Assembly: GCA_937139335.1 (NCBI GenBank) | Contig: CAKZPN010000038.1 | Span: 50,492-114,491 of the forward strand | Direction: 5' to 3' | Source of the DNA: an uncultured Roseicyclus sp. | GTDB taxonomy: Bacteria; Pseudomonadota; Alphaproteobacteria; Rhodobacterales; Rhodobacteraceae | Length of the DNA stretch: 64,000 nt | Part shown: in pieces, positions 1 through 9,500 of the stretch | Position numbering within the stretch: position 1 is the stretch's first letter | How the letters are laid out: every line of letters begins with the position of its first letter | Notes under the pieces: generated by a model | Told to the model about the DNA's origin: nothing | What the model saw: the letters and a program-made list of their open reading frames with translations, nothing else | Database searches by the model: none | Position numbers and translations under genes: made by a program

Positions 1-422
1 AGGATAACAAGCCCCTGCTTTGGGTCCTGCGCGAGGATCTGGGCATACTCGGGCCCAAATACGGCTGCGGCGTCGCGCAGTGCGGCGCCTGCCGGGTGCT
101 GATCGACGGCGCATCGGTGCCGTCTTGCCAGGCCTTTACGGGCGATCTGGGCGGGGCCGAGATCGTCACCGTCGAGGGTCTGGCCGAGGCCGATGGCCGG
201 TTGTCTGCGGTTCAGCAGGCCTGGGTCGACGAACAGGTGCCGCAATGCGGGTTCTGCCAGCCGGGGTTCATCATCGCGGCCACGGCGCTTCTGGCCGAAA
301 TCCCGCGCCCGACGGACGAGCAGATCGACGACGCGATCACAAACATCTGCCGCTGCGGCACCTATCCGAGGATCCGGCGCGCGATCCATCGCGCCGCCGG
401 CGTCCTGGCCACTCAGGGTTGA
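1..422 (+). CDS. iorA: (2Fe-2S)-binding subunit of an isoquinoline 1-oxidoreductase-type molybdenum hydroxylase (5' partial)
   Basis: The reading frame is already open at base 3 and ends with TGA at 420-422, so the N-terminus lies outside the window. The visible 139 residues contain the plant-ferredoxin-type cluster motif (YGCGVAQCGACR) and the second all-alpha [2Fe-2S] domain motif (QCGFCQ followed by ICRCGTYPRI), the arrangement of small subunits of the xanthine oxidase family. The subunit would pass electrons from the molybdenum subunit encoded 10 bp downstream. IorA-type subunits are short (about 150 residues) and pair with a Tat-exported large subunit lacking a FAD subunit, which fits here. 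The substrate is unknown: 'isoquinoline' is the family name, and many homologues oxidise other aldehydes or N-heterocycles. Confidence 0.9.
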   Translation, partial: DNKPLLWVLREDLGILGPKYGCGVAQCGACRVLIDGASVPSCQAFTGDLGGAEIVTVEGLAEADGRLSAVQQAWVDEQVPQCGFCQPGFIIAATALLAEIPRPTDEQIDDAITNICRCGTYPRIRRAIHRAAGVLATQG

Positions 423-432
423 GGAGACAGCC

Positions 433-2751
433 ATGCCCAGACTTTTTTCACGCCGCGGGTTCCTGCTCACCGGTGCCGCGCTGGGTGGCACCGCCTTTGT
501 CGCCGCGGTTGGCGGGGTCGGCTACCTCGCCACCGTAGATGTCGACGGTCTGGACGGCCATCTCGATGGCGACCGCGCCAATCTCAACGCCTTCGTGATC
601 ATTCATGAGGATGGACGGGTGGTCGTGAACGTGCCGCGCACGGAAATGGGGCAGGGAATCCACACTGGGCTGGCTATTGTCGTGGCAGAGGAGCTCGACA
701 TCCCGTTCGACGACCGCATCAGCGTCGAGTTTCCGACCGACGGACACGCAGCCTATTCCTCCTGGTTCAATGCGCTGCAGGTGCGTCCGGAAGAGGCCGG
801 GGGGCCAGTTGTCTGGCTGGCGCGGCGGGCGCTGGGGAGGATGGAGTTCATCGCCACGGGGGCGTCGGGCTCCACCATGGGCATGTGGCACCCGATGCGG
901 GTGGCCGGCGCGGCAGCACGGCAGATGCTGATTGCCGCGGCTGCTGCGCGGATGGGGGCCCCGGTGGCGGAACTCACCACCGGCGACGGCTTCGTTCACC
1001 ACAACGCCACCGGGCGGAGCATTGCCTATGGCGAACTTGCCCGCGAGGCGGCCGTTCTTCCACCTCCGGATACTCCCGTCCTGAAGTCCGCTGCACAATG
1101 GAGGCTGATTGGGCGGTCGCAGCCGCGTGTCGATATCCCGGCCAAGGTTCGGGGGGCGGCCGTGTTCGGGATGGACGTGGTCCTGCCCGACATGCTGCAC
1201 GCTTCGATCCGGCAGGCGCCGGTGTTCGGTGCGCAGATTTCAAGCATCAGGAACGAGCGTGAGGTGCGCGCCGAGCCCGGTGTGGTGGATGTGTCCATCA
1301 TCGACGGGCGCCACGCCGCGGTTGTGGCGGACTCGTGGTGGCAAGCCGAACAGGCGGCTTGGCTGCTGGACATCGAGTGGACGGCGACCGAGGCTGACGG
1401 TGTCGACAATGACTCTCTGTCAGTCCGATTGCATGAGGCGCTGTCTCTCGACGCACCGCACGGCCATATCGACGATGGCGACGTCGTGTCGGCTCTCTCC
1501 GACCCGCAATCCGCGGTGGTGGAAGCCGATTACAGCGTGCCCTTCGTCACCCATGCCTGCATGGAGCCGATGAACGCCACCGCAATCCTTCGCGACGGGC
1601 GCGTCGCCGAGGTCTGGGCGCCCTCGCAGAACCGTGTGACCATGCAGGCCGCCGTGGGCCGAGGGATGGGCTGGGCCGGGATCAGGCCGCGTGATGTCAT
1701 CTTGCATGTGATGATGACCGGCGGTGCCTTCGGGCGGCGCAGCGACCAGGACGTGATAGCACAGGCGGCGTACCTCGCCGCCCGGCATCCGGGACGCGCC
1801 GTCAAGTTGCTCTGGTCACGCGAGGAAGACATCTCCCGCGGCCTGTATCGCAGCCAGGCCGCAGCGCGGCTGCGCGCAGCGCTGGGGCCGGACGGGCTGC
1901 CGGTTGCCTATGACGCGCTCGTGGCAACGCAATCGGTGTTCAGTGCCATGGGCAGTCGAAACATGCCCTTCACCCCCAGCCCTGACGGCGATTACCTGTC
2001 GGTCGAAGGCCTCGACAAGCTTCATTACGCCATCCCCAACCGCCGGATGCGCAGCCAGCACATACCGAGCCACATGCCGGTTCATTTCTGGCGGTCGAAC
2101 GGATTTTCGTTCAACACCTTCTTCACCGAGAGCTTCATCGACGAATGCGCCTTGGCCGCGCAGATGGACCCGCTCGCCTATCGTCGCGTGTTGCTGCGCG
2201 ACAGCCCGCGTCACCTCGCCGTGCTCGACCGGGTGGCGGACATGGCCGGCTGGGGCACGCCCATGGCACCGGGACATGGCCGCGGCATCGCCATCGAGGA
2301 GTGCTATCGCAGTGTGGTCGCGCAGGTGGCCGAGGTCACTGTGGCCGACGACGGCGAGATCACGGTCGACCGTGTCTTCTGCGCGATCGACGCGGGCCTC
2401 GTGATCAACCCGGACGCCGTGATCGCCCAGATGGAGGGCGGGATCATCTTCGGCATGACCGCCGCGCTGATGAGCACGATCACGCTGGAAAACGGATCGG
2501 TCGTGGAGACGAACTTCCACGACTTCCCGATGCTCCGCCTCGCCGACGCGCCCGAGATCGAGGTCGCCCTCGTCGACAGCGGCCAGCCGCCCGGCGGCGC
2601 GGGAGAGCCGGGGGTCGTCCCCATAGCCGGCGCCATCGGCAACGCGGTCTTCGCCGCCACAGGGCGCCGGATCCGCGCACTGCCGATGGCGACTACCGAA
2701 ACTACCGGCGAACGGCGCACCCGCAGCGTGTTGCGGCCCGGCGCGGCGTAG
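433..2751 (+). CDS. iorB: Molybdopterin-binding large subunit, isoquinoline 1-oxidoreductase beta-type aldehyde/N-heterocycle dehydrogenase
   Basis: This is a 772-residue protein starting at ATG 433, after the GAGGAGA ribosome site overlapping the end of the previous gene. The N-terminus (SRRGFLLTGAALGG) is a twin-arginine signal, so the holoenzyme probably works in the periplasm or at the membrane. Molybdenum-cofactor motifs of the xanthine oxidase superfamily are visible: GGAFGRRSDQDV in the middle, and near the C-terminus GGAGEPG, whose glutamate is the conserved catalytic base. The family normally hands electrons to a cytochrome c, but no such gene is adjacent in the window. The gene forms an operon with the preceding Fe-S subunit. 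The exact substrate cannot be read from the sequence. Confidence 0.9.
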   Translation: MPRLFSRRGFLLTGAALGGTAFVAAVGGVGYLATVDVDGLDGHLDGDRANLNAFVIIHEDGRVVVNVPRTEMGQGIHTGLAIVVAEELDIPFDDRISVEFPTDGHAAYSSWFNALQVRPEEAGGPVVWLARRALGRMEFIATGASGSTMGMWHPMRVAGAAARQMLIAAAAARMGAPVAELTTGDGFVHHNATGRSIAYGELAREAAVLPPPDTPVLKSAAQWRLIGRSQPRVDIPAKVRGAAVFGMDVVLPDMLHASIRQAPVFGAQISSIRNEREVRAEPGVVDVSIIDGRHAAVVADSWWQAEQAAWLLDIEWTATEADGVDNDSLSVRLHEALSLDAPHGHIDDGDVVSALSDPQSAVVEADYSVPFVTHACMEPMNATAILRDGRVAEVWAPSQNRVTMQAAVGRGMGWAGIRPRDVILHVMMTGGAFGRRSDQDVIAQAAYLAARHPGRAVKLLWSREEDISRGLYRSQAAARLRAALGPDGLPVAYDALVATQSVFSAMGSRNMPFTPSPDGDYLSVEGLDKLHYAIPNRRMRSQHIPSHMPVHFWRSNGFSFNTFFTESFIDECALAAQMDPLAYRRVLLRDSPRHLAVLDRVADMAGWGTPMAPGHGRGIAIEECYRSVVAQVAEVTVADDGEITVDRVFCAIDAGLVINPDAVIAQMEGGIIFGMTAALMSTITLENGSVVETNFHDFPMLRLADAPEIEVALVDSGQPPGGAGEPGVVPIAGAIGNAVFAATGRRIRALPMATTETTGERRTRSVLRPGAA

Positions 2752-2756
2752 AGAGA

Positions 2757-3155
2757 AAAGACCGTCCGAGCGCTCCTCCAGGATCTGGCGCCGCGCTCGA
2801 GCGTCTGATCGACGTCTACTGTCGGTTCACCCAGCTTCTGGCGCAGCAGCGGGGCGCCTACACCACGATGACGAATATCCGCGTCCTCCCGGATGAGCGC
2901 CAGTAGGAGCTGTTGGACCGGCGCCGGCAGCTCGACCGCTATTCGCGGACGCTGTTGAGCGAGGCCGTCGCCGAAGGCGCGATCCGGCCGGTCGGCGTGC
3001 GGATCGCGCCGAATCATTTTCTCGGCGCCGTGAACTGGGTCCTGCGCTGGTACAGTGAAGGCGACGAGCGCTCGGCAGGCTAGGTGTCAGAGATCTTTCT
3101 CGACCTGCTGATCAACGGCATCGCCGGGCAGGCGCAACAGTCCCCCAATGAGTGA
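2757..3155 (+). pseudogene. Decayed TetR-family regulator, C-terminal domain remnant
   Basis: One reading frame translates as a recognisable TetR ligand-binding domain but is broken by in-frame TAG stops at 2904-2906 and 3081-3083 before a TGA at 3153-3155. Landmark stretches are ALERLIDVYCRFTQLLAQQRGA, then FLGAVNWVLRWYSEGDERSA, then VSEIFLDLLINGIAG. These match the usual TetR C-terminal pattern in which a middle helix reads NWxxRWY and the last helix reads FxDLLxxGL. The N-terminal helix-turn-helix is missing: its place is taken by the end of the molybdenum hydroxylase gene. It is probably the relic of the regulator of that operon. The family call rests on pattern recognition, but the collinearity across both stops makes coincidence unlikely. 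Confidence 0.65.
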
Positions 3156-3188
3156 GCGGCCAGCCGGGTTGTGCGGCGCGAACAACGC

Positions 3189-4166
3189 TCACCCGCTCTT
3201 TGCAATTTCAGCCCGACCTTCGCGAGCAAACTGCCCGATACCGGCATGTTGCGCCGTACCCTGTTGCCACCAGCGGGCGGTGCGCTCGAGGCCACGGTCG
3301 AGGGCGATCTGCGCGCGCCAGCCCAGTTCCCGTTCGGCGCAGGCCACGTTCAACACACTGCGGCGCACGTCGATGGAGCGACCCTGGACATAATCCACGT
3401 CGAGAGGTTGGCCGGTGACACGGCGGACGGCGGCGAGGATGTCGTTGATCGACACCGCCTGCCCGGAACCGATGTTGATCTCGGTCGACGGGCCGTCATG
3501 GGACAGTGCTGCGGCAAAGGCGAGGGCGACGTCCGAGACATGGAGGAAATCCCGCTCCACCGTGCCGTCGCCCCAGATCGGCAGGCGCCGGCCGCTCAGG
3601 GCATGTTGCATGGCCGCGGCGATCAGGCCCTGGCCGCGGAGGGCCCGTTGCCCCTCGCCGTAAGGGTTCGAGATCCGCAGCGACAGCGTACGCATCCGGC
3701 CGGTCTCGCGCATCAGGCGCAGGTAGTGTTCCAGCGCCAGTTTCGAGACGCCGTAGCCATTGCGCGGGCGGGTCGGGGCGGTCTCGGGCAGGCCCTCCTC
3801 CGGCGCGTCGGTGCCGTAGACGGTGCCGCCGGATGAGGCGAAGACGAACTGACCGACACCGTTGGCAGCGCAGGTCTCGGCCACCTGCAGCGATCCCACG
3901 ACATGCGACGACACCTCGCCCGCGAGATCGGCCTGGGAGGACCCGGGCAGGCTGGTGCTGGCCAGGAAGATCGCGGCGTCGCAGCCAGACGCGGTGGAGG
4001 CGACAAGCGGCTGGTCGGTGATCGAGCCCGACACCCAGTCCAGCCCGCAGAGATCCGCGGGCCGCGGGGTAATGTCGAGGCCGACGACGTCGTGGCGCCC
4101 CTGCAGTTCCGTGCACACGGCCCGGCCGATGAATCCGGCGGCACCGATGACGAGAACGCGTTTCAT
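3189..4166 (-). CDS. NAD-dependent sugar epimerase/dehydratase (extended SDR family)
   Basis: The 325-residue protein begins with the dinucleotide-binding motif GAAGFIGRAV and carries the catalytic YGVSK (YxxxK) motif in the middle, with an upstream FASSGGTVYG strand, as in UDP-glucose 4-epimerases and related nucleotide-sugar enzymes. Conserved NPYGEGQ and DFLHVSDVA segments fit substrate binding. It is the last gene of the minus-strand glycan block, 52 bp after the methyltransferase gene, and so probably makes an activated sugar for the large glycosyltransferase upstream. The exact sugar cannot be told. The gene converges on the TetR remnant. Confidence 0.85.
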   Translation of the reverse strand: MKRVLVIGAAGFIGRAVCTELQGRHDVVGLDITPRPADLCGLDWVSGSITDQPLVASTASGCDAAIFLASTSLPGSSQADLAGEVSSHVVGSLQVAETCAANGVGQFVFASSGGTVYGTDAPEEGLPETAPTRPRNGYGVSKLALEHYLRLMRETGRMRTLSLRISNPYGEGQRALRGQGLIAAAMQHALSGRRLPIWGDGTVERDFLHVSDVALAFAAALSHDGPSTEINIGSGQAVSINDILAAVRRVTGQPLDVDYVQGRSIDVRRSVLNVACAERELGWRAQIALDRGLERTARWWQQGTAQHAGIGQFAREGRAEIAKSG

Positions 4167-4218
4167 GTCGCCACGATCCCCTCAGTCTGGTTCGGACCCG
4201 TCGCCCGGCACGATCCGG

Positions 4219-5433
4219 TCACTTCAACAGGTTGCCGGACTCCGCCGCAGGGGAGGCCTGGTAGGCGCGCATCCAGAACCGCAGGTTCCGCCCGGCTTCG
4301 CCGTGCAGGTGGTCCAGCCGGGCGATGCTGTCACGCCAGGATGCCGGGTCCAGCGGGTCGCGGCAGACGGCCTCGTCAAGCGCGTCGGACAGCGGCGGCA
4401 GCGCATCGACGCGCACGGCCTGCGCGGGGACATGAGGCTCGGCCCGGCGTCGGTACATCTCGACCAGCCCAAAGCGTTCGATCAGCGATTGCCGCTTTTC
4501 GTAGTAGGATTTCTTGAGCGCCTCGAACTCGTCCGCGCCGAAACTGTCGAGAAGCGAGGCCTTGCGCGCCGCGTAGTCGGCGGGCTTGCGCGCGACCACC
4601 TTCACCGAGGCGGCAAAGGCGCGGCGGTCGGAGTCGCTGAGCATCGCGCAGATGCGGTCGGCCCCCGACCGGATATCCGCGTCGATGACATCGTGCACCT
4701 CGCGCAGCGTCATGTCCATGAAACGCGACGCCTGTTCTGGCGGAAGGCCGTGGATGAACCAGCGCAACACGCGGCGGATCATGTAGGCCGGCGACCCGCT
4801 TTTCGGGACGCCCGAGCCGATCAGTTCGAAATCATCCGCAAAGTAACGTTCGGCGGCCTGCAGCGTCATGTTGAAGTAGTGCGACGGGTAGCCGTGGAAG
4901 CCCTGCATGAAGGCGGTGTTGGTGAACCAGAGCCCGCCCGGCTTCAGCACCCGCTTGCATTCGGCGATGGCTGCGAACGGGTCGGGGATATGCTCGAACA
5001 CCGCGTCGGAGCAGATGCAGTCGATGCTTTCGTCGGCGAAGGGCAGTGCCTCGGCTTCCGCCACGATGTCGGCGGCGGCGGTCGGCAGCACGTCGACCGA
5101 GATCACCCGAGGGTCGTCGGACGGCACGTCGCCGCAGCCGAGGTGGAGGACGATCTCGGCATCCTCCGGCACCTGGTCGGGCGGCGTGAAGCTGGCCGAG
5201 TTCTTCGAGATGATGGCCTTGGGCGGCGGCGTCCGGTTCACCTGCGACACGACGCGCACGAGGATCGGCTTGCCATCCACGATCTCGAACTGTTCGCCGG
5301 CCTCGGCCACGTAAGTGCCCTTGCGGTAGGTCAGTTTGCCGCCGGTTCGGGGGCACATCAGGATTGGCGCGAGCCGTTTGAGCCGCGCAGGCTGACGTGG
5401 GCGGGATGGACGGACGGTGGTGACGCTATTCAT
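4219..5433 (-). CDS. SAM-dependent methyltransferase (class I)
   Basis: The protein has 404 residues. The first 60 or so, with MCPRTGGKL, look like a Trm112-like zinc-ribbon relic that keeps only one cysteine. A class I methyltransferase domain follows at about residues 88-200: motif I VLHLGCGD, then the acidic loop SVDVL, motif IV-like DCICSDAVFEHIPDP, and LKPGG after the fifth strand. The C-terminal 200 residues are helical and match nothing I recognise. The start overlaps the upstream sulfotransferase gene by 8 bp, so the two are translationally linked. In this setting the likely job is methylation of a sugar or of a glycan terminus, which is inference. Confidence 0.8.
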   Translation of the reverse strand: MNSVTTVRPSRPRQPARLKRLAPILMCPRTGGKLTYRKGTYVAEAGEQFEIVDGKPILVRVVSQVNRTPPPKAIISKNSASFTPPDQVPEDAEIVLHLGCGDVPSDDPRVISVDVLPTAAADIVAEAEALPFADESIDCICSDAVFEHIPDPFAAIAECKRVLKPGGLWFTNTAFMQGFHGYPSHYFNMTLQAAERYFADDFELIGSGVPKSGSPAYMIRRVLRWFIHGLPPEQASRFMDMTLREVHDVIDADIRSGADRICAMLSDSDRRAFAASVKVVARKPADYAARKASLLDSFGADEFEALKKSYYEKRQSLIERFGLVEMYRRRAEPHVPAQAVRVDALPPLSDALDEAVCRDPLDPASWRDSIARLDHLHGEAGRNLRFWMRAYQASPAAESGNLLK

Positions 5434-6526
5434 CGATCAGCTCCCGGATGCGTTGGATCTGGCGGAATTCGGCCTGGGGGGTGTCTTCGGGAACCGGGGC
5501 GTTGCGGATGGCACGAACCAGGTCCGGGTTTTCCTTGCGGACGGCCGCCAGCATGGAGGCGATCTCCACCTTCGCTAACTCGCCGAAGGGCTCGGTTTCG
5601 GAGGGCCGGAACGGCTCCACGAAGATCCCCGGCTTAAGCCTCGTGCGGTCGTCGGTGGAATGGTTGAACTCGGCCACGATCGCGTCGTTATGGGCTTTCG
5701 TGTCATCCAGGATCTTGCGGCGCGTGGCATCCGACAGGATCGCGCCGCCGGGCGCCCCGGTCTCGACGTCTCGTTGCAGCAGCGGCGCCATCAGTTGCGC
5801 GCAGGTCTGCGGGCGCTCGGCGAAGAGGAAATTCATGATCCGCTTGAACTCCAGCGATGCGCGGCTCAGCCGGTCGTTCTGGGCGCTGTCGCTCTCGCTG
5901 CGCGGAACCGTCACGCGCGCCCCGAGCGCGCGAAGAAAGAAGTCGTCCAGAATGTCGGCGCCAAGCATCTGCGACCGCTCGAACGGGCGCACGACGATGT
6001 TCCAGGGGCCGAAGCTGCGCGCCCATTTCAGGATCACGCTGTAATAGTCCGGCACGTACGAGGTGCCGTCGAACTGCCAGAGTTGGTCATGGGTAAAGGT
6101 GCGCCCGGCCGCCTTCACCAACTGGTTCAGGGCGGAATCGACGTAGAGATCCTGACGGCGGAGGTCGACCACGATCCGCACGTCGAACTCTTCGAGGTTC
6201 ACGGCGAGGAAATGAACGATGTCGGCCGGTAGCCAGACCAGGCTTTCCTCCGAAATGACGGCATGCCCGCAGCCTGACGCCCGGATCTCGGCGATCATGT
6301 CGCGCAAGATGTCATCGGGCCGGGCAGTTTCGGTCAGCCACCATTCCTTGCCGCTGGCGAGCGCCGCGTAAAAGCTGTGATGCCCGGCCTGCGCCCCTTT
6401 GCGGCCGGCGCGCGGGTAGCAGATACCCTGGTCCAGCAGCGCATCGCTGTTGGACGCCAGCGCCTGCTGGATGAAGGTCGTGCCGGTCTTGCCGGTTCCG
6501 ACTTGCAAGATCAGTTTCTGTTTCAT
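5426..6526 (-). CDS. Sulfotransferase-like P-loop protein
   Basis: This 366-residue protein starts with LILQVGTGKTGTTFIQQAL, the 5'-phosphosulfate-binding loop (GxxKTGTT) typical of PAPS-dependent sulfotransferases. Further in, the VDLRRQDLYVDSALNQLVK segment corresponds to the 3'-phosphate-binding region. Such proteins near glycosyltransferases usually sulfate polysaccharides or lipid-linked sugars. It lies between the giant glycosyltransferase (40 bp upstream) and the methyltransferase (8-bp overlap) and shares their operon. A second sulfotransferase at 11850-12638 belongs to the same locus, suggesting a sulfated surface glycan. The acceptor is unknown. Confidence 0.75.
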   Translation of the reverse strand: MKQKLILQVGTGKTGTTFIQQALASNSDALLDQGICYPRAGRKGAQAGHHSFYAALASGKEWWLTETARPDDILRDMIAEIRASGCGHAVISEESLVWLPADIVHFLAVNLEEFDVRIVVDLRRQDLYVDSALNQLVKAAGRTFTHDQLWQFDGTSYVPDYYSVILKWARSFGPWNIVVRPFERSQMLGADILDDFFLRALGARVTVPRSESDSAQNDRLSRASLEFKRIMNFLFAERPQTCAQLMAPLLQRDVETGAPGGAILSDATRRKILDDTKAHNDAIVAEFNHSTDDRTRLKPGIFVEPFRPSETEPFGELAKVEIASMLAAVRKENPDLVRAIRNAPVPEDTPQAEFRQIQRIRELIDE

Positions 6527-6566
6527 CTCTGGCTCGGCCCTCCTTCGGGGCTGGTGGTGCGCCCGA

Positions 6567-9500
6567 TCAGGTCAGGGTCAGATAGGTGGCCGGCTCTTCG
6601 GTGTCGGGCCGGCTGTGCTGCCAGTGGCGGCGGATGGTTTCGGCGGTCTTGTGCGCGGCCTCGGGGCCGGCGATCTCGGCGATCGTGTGCATGATCATCT
6701 GGTGCTCGGCGAAGAACCTGTCGGAATAGGCCATCTTCGAGGTTTGCGCGCCGCTGGAGCGACGGAAATAGTTCTGCGCCTCGCGCCGGAACGCGACCTG
6801 CCCCGTGGCGCAGATGCGGATGTAAAGTTCCCAGTCGCCGGCGAACCGGTAGTCGAGCACGTGGTCCAGCGGCGGGATCGCGCTGCGCCGGAACACGACG
6901 CTCGAGACGTTGATGATCGTGTTTGCCCGCGCAAGGCTGCGGTCGATCTCCACCGGGCCCGGCACGGTGTAGGACCCGTTCCACAGAAACGGGTGGATCC
7001 AGTTGAAATCGTCCTGGATCGCACCGAAGAGCCGGCCTTCCTCGTCGAGGAAATTCGTGTGCGCGTAGGCGAGCGCGACCGCGGGGTCCTGAAACGGCAA
7101 GATCATGTGGCTGAGGAAGGACCGCGCGCACGCATCGTCGGATTCCGCGATCCAGAGCAATTCACCCTTGGCCGCCGCGATGGCCTTTTGCCATTGCCGG
7201 TACGAATTGCCGGAGTTCTTGCGGTTGTAGATCGTGGTGGTGAACGGCGCGTAGAGCGCCCGGTACTGCTCCAGCACCGACACGCTGCCGTCATCCGATT
7301 TGTCGTCCAGCAAGAGCAAGTCGAAGTAGCGATAATCCTGCTCGAGGATCGAGCGCAGGCGGGTCGGCAGAAAACCCTCGTGACAGTAGTTCGGCACCGC
7401 GACTGTCAGCTTCGGGTTGTGGTCGCCGAACAGGGCCATGATGTCGGCCGCGTAATCGTCGAAATCCATCGTCTCGGCAACGAAGCGGCGTCCGGCCTCG
7501 GTCCGGTCGGTGGGATGCTTCGGGGCAAGCAGGGCGCTCAGCGCGGCCACGCAGTCTTCGGGTGCGGCCTCTTCGGGAAGCAGCGTGCCGAACCGACTGA
7601 TCAGCGTGTCGCAGCCGCCGGTCTTGTCATAGCCCACCACCGGCAGCCCGGTGTGCAGCGCGTCGATCACCGCATAGGGCATCGCGTCGTGGCGGGAGGC
7701 GAAGAAATAGACATCTGCCTGGCGGTAAGCCTCCAGCAGGTCCGCCTCGTCGAGATTTGGCCGACACTCGACGGCATCGCCCGACTGCGCGGCCTCGTAG
7801 TCCTCGTGAACATCGCAGGACGGCTGCGGCGATCCGACCCAGACAAAGCGCACCCGCGCCTTGGGGTGGGCGCTTTGGTAGGTCTTGGCGACGGCGTGAA
7901 ACCGGTCAAACCCCTTGCGCCGTTCCGCCGTGCCCACGCACAGCACCACCTTCTCGCCCTGTGTCCGGCGCGGCCTTGCTTGGTCGGGCCGGGGCGCGTC
8001 ATAGGGAAACAGGCTGCGCGAGATGCGGAAATGGCCCTGGCTGCGTATGACCGGGTTGGCGGTCCGGACGTTCAGGCTGCTCTCGACGCTGCGGCGCACG
8101 ATGTCGCTCGGGTAGACGACGTGGTCGAGCGCGCACAGGGCCTGGCTCACCGGCTTGCCCAGGTCCAGGATCCGGATAGACTCCGCCATCTCGTGCACCA
8201 GTGCCACGGTCTGGAATCCGGCCGAGTAAAAGGCGCCCATCCGGCGCAAGGGCACAACGGTGTTGAAGATCGCGCGGTCGATCCCGCAGCCGCGGCACAT
8301 CGCGACGATGTCGTCGAGCAAGGCAGTGTTGCCGTCGAGAACGAAGGTGGGGGCAACATCCTGGAATTGTCGCAGGTTTGCTCCACCCGCCTCCAGCACG
8401 ATGACGACCTCGTAGTTGAAGACCCGCGTCAGCGTCCGCGCGAGGCTGAGGAGCAGGGTCTGCGCCCCGCCGACCTCGGCGTTGTGACCGTAGAGCAGCA
8501 CGCCGCGCCGGATCGAAGCGGGCGTTCCGGCCGGGATCGAAAGCCCGACCCGGTCCGGGGCGGGACGACCGGGATAGCGGCTGGCGAGGTGGCATTGCAC
8601 CTCCGACAGCCGCCGCGCATCGAAAACATCTTCGACCCAAGACCGCATCCGCCCCAGTTCATCCAGAAGATACTCGGCCTTGATCAGCGGAAAGCCGTTC
8701 TCGACCAGGTTCCGCGCGCTGTGCAGCGTGGGGTTCAGATCTTCGCGCCCGATTGCGAAATGCTCGCGGTCCAGCAGATAGCCGACTGAAAACCCCATCT
8801 CCTCGACCATCTCGGCGAGCGGGATCTCCATCTTCTCGATGACCTCCTGCTTGGTCGCAAGCGGCGGCCGGTCCAGGAGGTCGAAGATATCATCCTCGAG
8901 GGCGTCAGGCCGGTAGGACATCAGGAAGGACTGGCCGTGGGACCTGATCTCGTGGTTGCGGGTCGAGAACAGCCAGTCGGCTTCGGCGTGGCAATGCGCC
9001 CTGATGATGTCACGCAACCCGTCCGATGTGGGCACGACGCTGTCATTCGTCATGATCACCCGCGGGACATCGGTGAACGGGCCGAGCAGCTGATGCGCAT
9101 CGTGCCAGCCGCCGAAGTCGAAGCCGGCATTCTCGCGGCAGATCACGGCCTTCGCGCCTTGCGGCACGCCGGCGGCGTCGGGCGACAGCCGCGTGGTCTG
9201 GGTCAGCACGACCACGAGGTTGACCTCGACGGCCAGGTAGTCTTCGCAGATCGAGCGTTGCAGGCGGGTCAGCACCGGCTCCTGCGCGAAGATGACGAGC
9301 AGGACCACGGGACGGTCCGGATCCATCGGTGCGTAGGAATACAGTTGCGGTTCCGCGCCAAAGCCCGTCTCCCGCTCCATCAGGCCATAGGCTGCGAGAC
9401 GCAGACTGCTGTGGGCGGCAACGGGCGACGGCGCGGCCCGATCCCGCAGCTCAGGGTGGCGGATCAGGTTCAGCGCCCGATGCACCAGCGGGTTCATCCC

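Noticed and set aside
3152..3192. GTGAGCG/CGCTCAC inverted repeat at the end of the glycan locus
   Set aside because: The loop is 27 bases long and the stem only 7 bp, with no T-run, so it is too weak to call a terminator.
3862..5637. Long open frame (591 codons) on the plus strand opposite the epimerase, methyltransferase and sulfotransferase genes
   Set aside because: It is a GC-rich antisense shadow: Arg/Gly/Val-rich translation with no domain and no ribosome site, while the minus-strand proteins have clear motifs.
6450..8789. Long plus-strand open frame (779 codons) opposite the giant glycosyltransferase
   Set aside because: It is an antisense shadow produced by third-position GC. The minus strand has intact transferase motifs throughout.
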